A program made the translations under genes and the position numbers. A DNA stretch of 64,000 nt from Thysanoteuthis rhombus (taxonomy: Eukaryota; Mollusca; Cephalopoda; Oegopsida; Thysanoteuthidae). Each line of letters opens with the position of its first letter. Position 1 is the stretch's first letter. The stretch spans positions 652,001 to 716,000 of the forward strand of contig OY735225.1 in the NCBI GenBank assembly GCA_963457665.1. The letters run 5' to 3'. The notes under the pieces are model-generated. The model saw only the letters and a program-made list of their open reading frames with translations, was not told where the DNA came from and searched no databases. Of the stretch, positions 24,701-34,503 are shown piece after piece.

Positions 24701-27141
24701 AGACACAGAGTGGAATGATATCCTTCGTTCCAAGGGTATCCTTCCTCCGAAAGAAGAGAAGGAAATTTCCGAAGATGACATCATCAAAATTATGGAGAAA
24801 ACCATTCAAGAAAAAACATCAAGTATGACTTTTTGAAATTTTTATTATTCTCTCAATGTTCAAACATCCGGGAGTTGCATTTCATATGATTTGAATACAA
24901 TCTTTCTGATGCTTGGCCCAAAAGTGTATTTTGTGAATATTCCAGTCATTTAGATTTTTATACCTAATTGCAGTTGAAGAAATCTCTGTGTGTATACACT
25001 CAACAACTGTCCATTGTACAAAGTTGAGATTTGCCAGGTATATTAGGCAGTACACAAGGCAGTGCAGTGTTGAGTTTGAAGTTTTCGGGGATCAGTGGTT
25101 TTCGAGAAATCTAATAAACATGAATAGAAAAAGACTGATTATAGATCTTTCTTCATAAATTGTATAAATTATCTCCCTTGACTTTGGAATAGTGACAAGA
25201 ATTTTGAATGACAATCATGGAAGGCTGCTCTACACATGGCCTTTTCCAAACATATAGTTCTGGAACAGGCACTGCCCTAGTTTTAAGTGAATATACAAAA
25301 TATCGCACGTATATTTTTATTTTTATTTTCATTACCATCTTCATTTTTGTTATTGTTTGCTCTGCCACAATGTAATAATGTCCTGTGTAGTGCAACCCCA
25401 TTTGTTACGCTGTTAAATTTCCAAAATAAATAAATGATAACATCATGGAGAGTCTCTGAAATAACTACATACTGTATACTTTGGTCAATGTCCCGTTTGT
25501 ATAAGAATAACCAGGTATACATACACCATAATTTATCATGGTGCTGTATGCATCGACACTTTGTGCTATTTTCAGCTCTAGAAAGTAGCTTCCAGATGAA
25601 ATACACAGCACTTATCTATTCTATCTTGTTGAGGCTCAACAACAACATCATAAACCGGAATACCTTGGATAGTGCGGGTTTCGATGTAGTACTGTTAAGG
25701 TATTGCTGTTAAAATTGATATAAGTATAAGCTGAAAAAAAAGCACATTGAATTATAATAAAACCTTGCAGTCTTGAACAGTTCAGAAATTTTAGAGCCTT
25801 ATTTAAATGGGTTTATTGATAAGATCTAGATTCTCCAAATTTTTCTATTCTATTCTATATGTTTCCCAGTTGGAAACACCAGTGATGTCATGAATAGAAC
25901 TTATTCTGACCATGTTTATTCTTTGTTGGAATTTTTTTACTGGACTCCAAATTTTAACACTACAGTTGTTCAACCATTGATTGATGGCATGTTTTCTCTG
26001 TATTTTAAATAGGAATAATGGATTTTGTTTATTATTTACAAAGATTGAGTTCTAGTCTTTGCTCATTGAACTGGTTACAAATATCTCTGGGGAAACCAAA
26101 CAGCCTGGTATCAGACGAAGCTAATCCTAGACAGATATGTACCTTGTGAATAAGCAGATTTTTACCTTCTATTTTCCTCTTTATATATTAATGTCTGCTT
26201 TCAGGCAAATCGATGGAAGATATGGATCTTGATGAATTGAATGAAAATGAAGATGATATTGATGAAGAAGAAGAGCGGATATTTGAAGAATACAGGTGAG
26301 CTGTTTTAAACTTCACTTTTAAAAATAATCAAAAAACTTAAAAAATCTTTTTTAACTAGATTCTTCAACCTGTTAGTTGTAGTCACAACATTCTGACCAA
26401 AATACCCAACAGCCTTCTCCAGTAAACTCCTGGGAATTTTGAGGGGATAGATTTTTCTCATTCCACTGTCTACATCAGGGGGTATATTAGTTAATTCTTC
26501 TTTGTGGTGCCATTTTTTTTTCTTTTTTCACAATTCTTGGGTTGTGTGGTTATTAACTTCCATCTTCAGATGGAATTCTGTCTTTAGTAAATGAAAATTT
26601 GGCTGTGCAAAAAAAGGCTAAATTTGCATGGAAGTGCTTAAACTTTTTTTACCATTTTTAGCAATTTTTTTTTGGTGTTTTTTGACTGTTTTGGGCATTT
26701 TTTGTGTTTGGTATTTTTTGCACATATTGGCAGTCAAAATATTTTTTGAGTTGCCTACACCAAGTTTCAGTTGTGACAATTTTTTCTGCTAACACCCATG
26801 TATATGACTTTCACAAGCTATCATCTAGCCTGGGCAGCAGAATGAAAACCATTAACTTTATTTTGAATGATAGAACACTTAAATAAAAGACAAAAAAGTT
26901 TGTCCATTTCTGATCAAATATCTTAATGAATTTGCCTCATAGATACACTTCAAAAATCTCATTTACCAGAATTAATTTTGTTTCTTCTGAATATAAGAAA
27001 AATTATGTAGTTATTTCTATGAATCAAAATAAAGAAGAAATTTCTTCAGCTTTTAGCTAAACTATTATGATATCCGTAACTTGCATAAATGAATCCCAGT
27101 TGCCCATGGGTGTACTAGAACTAATTATTTTTTTTTTTAAT

Positions 27142-27204
<63 letters not shown>

Positions 27205-30200
27205 TTTATCTAAAATTATCTAAAAAAAAATGTCAGCACAGGATTTGGGTATTGTTGGTCAAAAATGACCATAAAGAGCCTAAAAAGCACTTTTTTGGAA
27301 AAAAACAAAAATTGGTTTTTAGATGATGCCTATTGGTGTACTCATGCAAATTGGGTTGTAACCTCAAAAATTTAACCACAAGTGCCTGAACACACACACA
27401 CACACATCACAGATGAGCAAAGAGAAAAGAATTTGTAGCCCACTTGGCTGATTGGTCAGATGGGCCTTTTGTTGGGCTACTGTGATTCAATACAGTAGAC
27501 ACCTGTTATAACGAATTCGCCATTATAATGGGTGGATTTTATTCATAGTGTATTAATACTGATAAATCAAAAAGCACAGACAATAATGACTTACTGTTAC
27601 TTTTTCAAGGTCTATTGCCTCTTCTACAGGTTAAAGGTCTGCAAATAAAATGAATCAACCAAAAAGTAATTCTGCTCAATATATACATTGTGATGTGCAG
27701 TTAATTGTTTGGTAAATGTATCAGTAAATTCTCAGAAAATATCTTGAAAAGTTTTATGCAAAAATAAAGGAATAGTTTTTTTTTTTGTTTTTTTTAATCC
27801 AAGTTAATAGGAGCAGTTATTTATTCGAAAGCAAACTCGCTATTGAAACGTGTGTATCATTAAATAGTGCAGTTAGAATGAGAATTTACTGTAATATTTT
27901 TTCTGATTAGCAATCGTCAATGTTTTATAACCTTTCTGACTTGATTCTTATCCTGGTCTTTTTTTTTTCCTTCCTATTTCTCGTCAGGCGTAAACGCTTG
28001 TCTGAAATGATGGCAGCCCAACAAGGTGCCAGATACAGCGATGTGTTGGAAATTTCTCGTGAGGATTACGTTCGTGAGGTCAACAAAGCAGGAGATGGCG
28101 TATGGGTTGTTTTACACATCTATAAACAAGGGTAAGTTGTGTAGCCATTTATATGACTGGTATCAGAACAAGTTATAAAATATTTTCATCATTCTATTAG
28201 TTGTTTGGATTTGAATTCATTCTTTTCCTTTTTGCTGTTACCACAGGGTTTTGGCCAATTCATTCTCCTATGAATGATGAAAGGTTGCATTCATAACAAA
28301 TCTGATAAAGAGTGCAAGGGAGAAATCAGCAAATCCCTTGCAGTCATTCAAGGAACATAAAAAAGCCATATCCCAAATTTCTAGAAACTGTCAACTTAGG
28401 TTTCTTCAGTTTTAAACTTGTTCAGCTGGCTGGTCATGTATTTATGTATCACACATACAGACCACCCCACTGGAGCTAAAGAGCTGAAAAATTAAACACA
28501 TACTCCTTATTAACGTTTGTTTTGTTTTTTCTAATTCCCCGCCTTAATAGGTTGCTGTGTAAATTTGGGCTAAATTAATCCCTTACTTTGTGTCCAGCAA
28601 CGTTTATGCTCGTTTATTGAAAATTTAGACTTTTTCAGTAATCACTTCCCAACAGAAGGCATGAGAAGAAACTTATTGATTGATCGTCCCTTTTTCCAAT
28701 TTTCCTAACAGATCAGCCCCAACACAACATGCTGCCAAAAGATGTTGGTTTCATGACGGTTTCAATTGAATGACCAACCATACCTGTTTTTCACATTTTT
28801 ACGATTTTAAAAATAATTTCAAAGATAGAGAGAGAATGAGAGAGACCCATCTCTTTCCTCGTGGATTTTGCAACTGAAGAAGACTCTCGAACAGCGGTTT
28901 CCAAACTTGTTTCGACAGAGCCATCATACAATTTTCCAGAAATCTCAGAACCCATGCTATATTTAAGGGACAATCCCCATCACCCAAATTTTAATGAGAC
29001 ATAAAATGAAACAAAAATTGTTTTAGAGAGAAATGATTCATATAAAAGAATGTATAATTTTCAAATTTGTGAATACCATTTTTTCAGGGGATCCACTTTG
29101 AGAAACATGGCTTTAGAATATTTTGAAATAAATGCTGTGGTAAGAGAGATAAAAAAATAGGTTCAATTGTCCCAACTCCTCTTAAAATGAAAAAGGCACA
29201 AAATAACTTCTTCAGTTTTTTGAGATCTGCATGGATACTCCATAGAAAAATTTTGTGCTGTAAATAAAAGTTGATAGAGGAATGGAAAGTATCCATTCTC
29301 CCCGCCCAATGACTGATACATTTGGAATGTTATCAAATCCAGAATTTTTTTTTAACTTCATTCATGTCTGTATCTTGAATAAAAAAAAGATATAAAGATA
29401 TTTAATATCTATTAAAAGAATTTGTAACTGAATGAATGTGTAGCACTGTCAAAATATGAGTTCTAATCAATGTTCGTGTCTACCATTATCAATAAATTCA
29501 ACTGTTACTGGCTGAATACCCATAGAGGACAAGTTATTCGGTTAGTTCTAAATAAAATTAATTCAACATTTATATTGTGATATTCAACGTGTGATTAAGT
29601 TTTTTTTGTTTTTTTGCCGTATGAAATATAAATATTTTGAGACAATAAGTAAACAGATTCTAATGTAAAACCCTGAATAAAGAAAACTATATTAAATTTA
29701 TTTCAAATCCACGTATTTATTTTCTTTTTTTCCCTTTTGCATATGAAATAAAAATGCTTTTAGATAATAAATAAATATATATGATGATGTGTATAAATGA
29801 AAAAGATACAGAATAAAATCCAAAATAAAGAAAACAACATGAAAATTTACTTAAGATTAACATGTTCATTTCTTTTCTTTTCTTTTTTTTTCTTTGTAAT
29901 GTGAAATATCCGTGTTTTAGAGAAAATCATTTTATAGATCTATAAGTAAAACCCAAACATCAGATCGGTTTAACGTCTGTTGGCCAATTGGTAATTTCAA
30001 TAAATTTTGATAAAGTTTTTCAACAGAATGTCCAGTAGTGTCATTGGTGAAACGCCTGTTCACTGTTCCATCACATAGCAGCAGCAGTTTTGGTTACATA
30101 TACTTACCTTAGAATCATTTTAAATAAGGAAAGAAAAGATTTTGGGCACCTACTGTAGAGTAATATTGGATTACCTTAGTTTGCAAACAATGTTCTACTG

Positions 30201-31800
30201 TTGACTGATTGCACAAGCAATAAAGAGCTGAGTGTGATCCTCCTAAGATTTCTCTAATATAGTTCTAAAGATGCTGATTTCCATCTATTTTTTGTGAAAT
30301 CTCCCAGACGTATGGTTTTAATGTGATCAAAGAATTCATGATGGTGATAATTTTCCAATAAGATATGATTCAATAAATACATCATCTAATGGGGTCTGTT
30401 CACCATTGAGGGTCGAACAAATAATACTTGGTGGCCAGTAGCAGTGTTCCCTCTTGAGCTGACATTGCAAATCTTGTGGCTGAGGAATATCATTCATCAC
30501 ACAACTATCAAAAACATGATTTTTATACACAGACCTGAACTATATTTAGGAATCGAATAAATGTTATTGATTTTAAATAAATATGATTTTTAAAGGTCAA
30601 AAATAGCTTCTTTTTTTTTTTTTTTTTTTTTTTGTAGTTTATAATTTGATTTGAAAACTAAATCCTGGAGTCCGCCAGAATATTTCCATTATAGATAGGG
30701 TCCTTGGGTTTTCAAAGTTTCGAAACCACTAGTCTGGTGATTACCTCTTATTAGGGCCTCAGACCCCATTTAGATCTTAGCAGGAACTAACTGAAAAAAT
30801 CTGCTTATAGGATGGGTTTTCTGCTAGTCTGTATAAAGATTTTTTTGATACAACCTTTATTTATGAATATTGAATGCATTTTTTTTTTTTTCTATTTCAG
30901 AATTCCCTTGTGTAGCCTCATTAACCAACACCTGACCCTTTTGTCACAGAAATTCCGTCAGACTAAGTTTATTAAAAGTATTTCAAGTGTGTGTATCCCA
31001 AATTACCCTGACAAAAACCTACCCACCATTTTTGTCTATTTTGAAGGAGAATTGAAAAAACAATATGTTGGACCTTTTGCCTTTGGAGGAATGAATCTGA
31101 CTATTGAAGGTAAATGCAAAACCTTCTGTGATTTGTTTAAATGATTTTGATTTTTAAAATATCATCAATCACCACTGCCCACCACAGACTGGTTTAATCA
31201 CTGATTGGGGTTTAAGTTTTGATATGTTCTCACATTTATATATTTTTACCACCAACGCAATGTAGCATATACGGGTTGCAGTGATTCATAATTTCCTTTG
31301 GAATGTTAGTTTTATTTAATCTATTAGATGAAGCATTAATAGAACTATACCTATAAATGATGAATTACTAGCAAGATAACCTGGATGTTGACTTCCTGCG
31401 TTAAACTGTTTTCGGTATAGTGTTTCAGGCAGTTAATGGAATATTTTCCAACCTTCTTCAAGTGAATTTTTATCTGTTTTTTTTTTACCCTTTAAAATGT
31501 TAAATTTGAAATATCTTTGACTATTCTTGTTAGATGACCATATCAAATACATATATGCTTAAAAAAATATGACTTTTCCAAAAAAATAGGTTTCAAAGTC
31601 TCTTAACAATGGATATAATTTTTGCTACACATGCTATACAGTTCTGTTTTATTTTTCCCTCAGAATTAGAGTGGATGCTGTCCGAAGCTGGTGCTGTGAA
31701 AACTACAATGGAATCTCGGCCCGAAAGAGAAAGAGTTCGTGATGTCTTTGGTATGGCAATTCAAGACAGCAAAATAGATGATGATGAAGATGATTGGTAG
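15831..31800 (+). CDS. PDCL3: PDCL3 homologue (phosducin-like 3 / VIAF), complete
   Basis: Six exons (15831-15836, 24690-24822, 26205-26295, 27988-28131, 30901-31109, 31664-31800) join in phase to 720 nt, or 239 residues, equal to the human protein's length. The N-terminus reads [20 protein letters not shown], the diagnostic PDCL2/PDCL3 start. Residues 47-75 are a very acidic helix (DLDEL ... DDIDEEEE). From about residue 90 a thioredoxin-like phosducin domain carries [36 protein letters not shown] and [10 protein letters not shown]. The tail ends in acidic DDDEDDW. As in other phosducins there is no CxxC redox motif. In the family it binds the CCT/TRiC chaperonin and modulates folding of actin and tubulin; vertebrate PDCL3 is also linked to caspase and VEGFR2 regulation. 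PDCL2 is the close alternative. Broad expression implied by the shared promoter favours PDCL3. Confidence 0.95.
15837..17690 (+). other. PDCL3: PDCL3 intron 1, 5' part; unassigned
   Basis: Intronic sequence after the 6-nt coding exon. Nothing recognisable, no alternative exon with a family match. Confidence 0.45.
17735..17880 (+). repeat. Dispersed repeat with CCCTGCATTGTAACTATT motif, copy 1
   Basis: Matches 18340-18480 in the same orientation: CCCTGCATT.TAACTATT, GTGA.CTGATTTTCA, TTAGTG.C and a GCACTCT..ATGCTTT.TAGTTTTCA block, ending in ATTATTATTAGA. A third, shorter copy is at 20690-20765. Confidence 0.7.
18200..18480 (+). repeat. Dispersed repeat, copy 2 (longer)
   Basis: Contains the same 3' portion as 17735-17880 and about 140 bp more at the 5' side (CTCAATATCTCCAAGAGTTC, then ATGAATTTCAATGATATTTA and GGGGCGAATCCAGGGATTTT). 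Noncoding; class not determined. Confidence 0.65.
18485..20590 (+). other. PDCL3: PDCL3 intron 1, middle; unassigned
   Basis: AT-rich intron with a CTCCTCCTCCTCCTACTACT triplet run near 19350-19375. No coding or RNA features recognised; the frame at 19431-19670 is chance-like. Confidence 0.4.
20600..20765 (+). repeat. Dispersed repeat, copy 3 (partial)
   Basis: AGGGGCAAATTCAGGAATTT then ACAGTTACCTCCCCTACATC and TGTGAACTGATTTCCATTCA correspond to the middle of the 18200-18480 copy. It abuts the ~400-bp repeat that begins about 20785. Confidence 0.6.
20785..21205 (+). repeat. Dispersed ~400-bp repeat family, copy B
   Basis: Near full-length copy: TTGGTCTGGCTGGCTGATTA, ACCAATGGAGCTAGGGGGTT, TTGATCCCTTAGTTTGTGTC, TTGATCACTC, TGCCAAAAGATGTTGGTCAT and CTAACCAGATCTGTTTTCA in the same order as the copies at 28382 and 39318. 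No terminal inverted repeat, no coding potential. Confidence 0.75.
21537..21720 (-). mobile_element. Degenerate RTE-like LINE 3' end, reverse
   Basis: Begins with ATCATCATCATCATCATCAT and continues with a diverged reverse complement of the LINE tail (GTTGGACATACACTTTTCCC; CTGAACTTGTCTGA), comparable with 8705-8860. Highly decayed. Confidence 0.5.
21748..21786. repeat. (TA)n microsatellite
   Basis: About 19 AT/TA dinucleotides in PDCL3 intron 1. Confidence 0.95.
22780..22814. repeat. Perfect 15-bp stem hairpin
   Basis: AATGCCAGTATCACC, a 5-nt loop GTTTT, then the exact reverse complement GGTGATACTGGCATT. Located in PDCL3 intron 1 without any obvious surrounding element. Confidence 0.9.
22815..24175 (+). 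other. PDCL3: PDCL3 intron 1, 3' part; unassigned
   Basis: AT-rich intron with a G-run at about 23942-23958. No gene or assignable repeat seen. Confidence 0.4.
24180..24545 (+). repeat. Dispersed ~400-bp repeat family, copy C (3' truncated)
   Basis: Starts AGAAACCGTCAACCAAAACT and contains GGGGGCTAGAAGGCTGAAAA, TTGTTCCCTGGTTTGTGCCT and TTGATCACCCC twice. It stops in TGCTGCCAAAAGAT, where a TA/poly-T run intervenes about 140 bp before PDCL3 exon 2. Confidence 0.72.
24690..24822 (+). CDS. PDCL3: PDCL3 exon 2
   Basis: 133 nt after TTTTGTAG, donor GTATGA. It encodes [20 protein letters not shown] and a charged helix through EKTS, phase 0 in and 1 out. It is strongly conserved across the family. 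Confidence 0.93.
24823..26204 (+). other. PDCL3: PDCL3 intron 2
   Basis: 1382-bp intron. Overlapping frames on both strands at 25153-25712 reach about 107 codons but share no recognisable family, have no splice context and overlap each other; judged chance. Confidence 0.6.
26205..26295 (+). CDS. PDCL3: PDCL3 exon 3 (acidic helix)
   Basis: 91 nt, acceptor TTTCAG, donor GTGAGC, phase 1 in and 2 out. It encodes the acidic segment [20 protein letters not shown] and ERIFEEYR, equivalent to the family's EDMTLEELED ... EDERAIEMYR block. Confidence 0.92.
26296..27490 (+). other. PDCL3: PDCL3 intron 3, with (TA)n at 27145-27202
   Basis: Intron with a long AT microsatellite at 27145-27202 and a short CACACACACACACA run near 27393. 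A diverged GCCTTCTCCAG motif near 26411 recalls Penelope-like termini but is too short to call. Confidence 0.5.
27493..27891. mobile_element. Tigger/pogo-like MITE with TA target duplication
   Basis: 399 bp from CAGTAGACACCTGTTATAAC to GAATTTACTG, bounded by TA on both sides. The ends share inverted CAGTA, and the left end continues with ACGAATTCGC. CAGTAGAC-CTNGTTATAACGAA is the usual terminus of pogo/Tigger-type elements. The interior is AT-rich with no transposase. It ends 96 bp upstream of PDCL3 exon 4. Confidence 0.6.
27988..28131 (+). CDS. PDCL3: PDCL3 exon 4 (start of thioredoxin-like domain)
   Basis: 144 nt, acceptor CGTCAG, donor GTAAGT. It encodes [20 protein letters not shown] then [18 protein letters not shown] and [11 protein letters not shown], the conserved first strand and helix of the phosducin fold. 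Confidence 0.95.
28382..28790 (+). repeat. Dispersed ~400-bp repeat family, copy D
   Basis: Near full-length: CTAGAAACTGTCAACTTAGG, CAGCTGGCTGGTCATGTATT, ACTGGAGCTAAAGAGCTGAA, TTAATCCCTTACTTTGTGTC, TGCTGCCAAAAGATGTTGGT and GACCAACCATACCTGTTTTT. Lies in PDCL3 intron 4. Confidence 0.75.
28791..29585 (+). other. PDCL3: PDCL3 intron 4, middle; unassigned
   Basis: No recognised feature. Short minus-strand frames around 28791-29296 have no similarity. Confidence 0.4.
29590..29960. repeat. Three degenerate tandem units of ~125 bp
   Basis: Three successive blocks share TTTTTTTGCCGTATGAAATA-like sequence (29610, 29735, 29890), an AGATAATAAATAAA-like stretch and an AATAAAGAAAAC segment. AT-rich, diverged, noncoding, in PDCL3 intron 4. 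Confidence 0.55.
29961..30900 (+). other. PDCL3: PDCL3 intron 4, 3' part
   Basis: Unassigned intron with a 24-nt T run near 30611 and a T-rich polypyrimidine tract just before exon 5. No other feature. Confidence 0.45.
30901..31109 (+). CDS. PDCL3: PDCL3 exon 5 (core thioredoxin-like fold)
   Basis: 209 nt after a pyrimidine tract and TTTCAG, donor GTAAAT. It encodes [18 protein letters not shown], then [18 protein letters not shown] and [18 protein letters not shown], then FGGMNLTIE. This is the most conserved part of the family. Confidence 0.96.
31664..31800 (+). CDS. PDCL3: PDCL3 exon 6 (C-terminus, stop)
   Basis: 137 nt after CCCTCAG, ending at TAG. It encodes [18 protein letters not shown], a basic/charged linker, and an acidic tail [11 protein letters not shown]. 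The 3' UTR follows. ATTAAA at about 32370 and AATAAA at about 34380 are possible polyadenylation signals, but neither can be chosen from sequence. Confidence 0.95.
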
Positions 31801-32172
31801 TTACTGAAGTTATGGACATCTGAAATTTTAAACTACTAAAATATCATCTGTAAACATCATCTGCCTCTGTCCCCATCAACATAGACTTCAACTAACAGCC
31901 AATTGCTCTTGTTTTGGCCCAAAGCTTTTCTATTGGTCAATCTTGCGGTTTTACGCAAATGGACAATATCTTTTTTTTTTAACCTATTTGTCTTAAATTA
32001 TACAAAAGAGAATTTCAATTCAACTTTGGTTTTGTTATTTTTATATGGTCTTGAGTGATACTGAGTATTTGTAAACTTGAAAGAACTTGAGCAATCATGG
32101 TTTCTGCAATCGAATCATCGTAGCTCTGCAAATGGCCCGCCTAAACCACCAGTCAAGTTCTTCTGTCTTTGC

Positions 32173-32217
<45 letters not shown>

Positions 32218-34503
32218 CCTCGTAACATTTTGGGGCTACTGCCTTGAGAATTCACATGAGTACACCTCTAAAACATTTTTGAGGTGGGGGGGGTCTCTAT
32301 GGTCATTTTGGACCAATAATGCCCAAATCTTGCGCTGGTCTTCTTCTTTTTTTCTTTTTTTTTTTTCACAATTAAAGAGGAATTCTCCACAAGACATCAT
32401 CTAAAAACACTTTTTGTTTGGTTTGGTTTTGGGTTTTTTTTTTCAAAAAAGTGCTTTTTGGGGGTCTCTATGGTCCTTTTAAGATTTTTTAGATAATTAG
32501 GTGTGGTTCATGCACGAGCTATGATGGTTCATTTATACGAGGTATGGATATTGTACTTCCAATACTTCCAATGCAGTTGTGTATCAACCTGATTATATGA
32601 GTCAATTTTTTGCCTTAGAGGGCTTCTAATGTCTTCCATTGGGTCTCTCTTCACTTATACCATCTGAAGTTTTTGGATAAGTCAATCAACTGATGATGAT
32701 ATTTCTTAAAACATGCAAGAACTATGAACAGGAAAGCCACGTATCACATGCAAGATATGTTCCAGGAATGCGTATAGTAGCCCGGCATGTTTTGTTTGTA
32801 GAAAACTGAGAATCACTTTATGTAAAACTGATTTAAAGCATTGTTAAATTTCATCTCAATGTTGGCAAAAACTTTTAATGTTGAAAACTTCTTTCTCGAG
32901 AAGCTAGCCTAACAGACAATCAGTGTTACCTAATAACACAGTGATTCAAGAAGTTACGATACTATCTCGATGAATGATCCACTGACTCTGAGCCTTACAA
33001 AGTACCAGCTTGCAGTAGCCAATATCAGAACTAATTTTTTTTACATTTGCTTCTAGAGTTTCCTGAATAGTTTAATCACAGAGACTACGTAAGATGTTAT
33101 TCTGTGGTTTTCTATGTTCATCATACAGGGTGGTGCAATATTCTCAAAGGGATTTAAAACAATCATAAATTATTCTTTTTTTAATGTTTTGTTTTTCCTC
33201 TTCTCAGATATACAAAGTATACCCTGGGGAATTCATCATGGAAAAGTACACAATGAAGCTGCAAACTAAAAGAATAGAATTTTATCATGAATACCTTTAC
33301 TGTTAATTCAGGGAGCATATTTTCGTTATTTAAAAGTGATCTGAGCCCATGATTCATCGTTTGTTTGTACGTTTTTGAGAATTGTGCCCTGTTAGTGAGT
33401 GGTCACCCCCAAACAGGGAGACCACATTCAGTCCAAAATCCTGAAGATCGTGTGCATGTGCTGAAGAGCAGATATTCTTCCAAATGCTACGCAAAATCTA
33501 ATTAGAAGAGCAAAAATTTGTGAAATTGAAAATGGCGGGCATTCGAGAGAAACAATTTTCCATACATAGGTTGAATTCCTTTTGTTTAAATATTTTATTT
33601 GTCAAAAACAATTTTTAAAAAATCATTGAAACTAAGAAGATGCAAATGTTTTGAACTCCTTCATGACTTCTGTGCAATGCAATCTGGGATTTGTTCAACT
33701 AGAAAAATAATTATTATAAGCTGATTCATTCATGCTAATGTCATCATTTTGGTTGTTATAGTCTCAACGTTTCGGCTGTTGTACCCTCCGGCCTTCTCCA
33801 GTTGTCTGTCATCATTGGTAACCTTGAAATTTCAAACTGGCCCCTTTATTCAATCCACAAGGGTAGATTGTTCTCAATCTACCGTGTATGCTAGAGCGTA
33901 TCTCCTGTCAGTTACTTCGTCCTTACAAATTCGCTTATCTGCCTTCCGCACTGAATCAGATTTTTTTTGCACTACCTGACCAAAGGACTGAACTCATGAC
34001 TGCCAGCTACTATGGGTATTTTAGTAGTAGTAATAATGATTAATCTCAGAATTTACAACATTATTTATCTGTCTGACTTAGCTGAAATCTCAAGAGTTTA
34101 GTTGGCAGATAACCAGTTTTTCTTTAGGTACCCACATCTATTACAGCAATAGCTATCACCAACTGACTGACTAATCTATGTATGTCTCATACCATCTCCA
34201 CAAAGTGATCCCTTCTATGAAAGAAATGTTCGTAGTTGATATTGCTCAAGTGAAGGAGTTGAAGAAAGAATGACATAACTGTAATTCCAATAGGAAGCTA
34301 ACTAACATGTTTTTTTGGGGGGCGGGGATCAAGTACTATAGTTTTTCAAATTTCTATTGTTTATTTTCTGAACGTAACAATAAACCACTTTTGCTTCACA
34401 AATAGATAACATTTTTAATAAATTAATTAATGTTAAATAAAATAGATTTGGAAGATTAAAGTAACATTTAATTTATTATTAATATATTTCCTAGATTATA
34501 GGC
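31801..34503 (+). other. PDCL3 3' UTR and downstream intergenic sequence
   Basis: The start of this stretch is the PDCL3 3' UTR, whose end is not identifiable. A (GT)n run sits at 32175-32215. The rest has no recognisable gene. The frame at 32087-32404 is driven by the GT run. Confidence 0.5.
33755..33810 (+). repeat. Penelope-like terminal motif, fragment
   Basis: TCTCAACGTTTCGGCTGTTG followed by CTCCGGCCTTCTCCAG has the CGTTTCGGC ... GGCCTTCT..AG arrangement seen at 61450 and 11690. Probably a solo terminal fragment. Confidence 0.45.

Noticed and set aside
25153..25712. Overlapping 82-107 codon frames on both strands in PDCL3 intron 2
   Set aside because: No similarity, no splice or start context, and mutual overlap on opposite strands point to chance openness.
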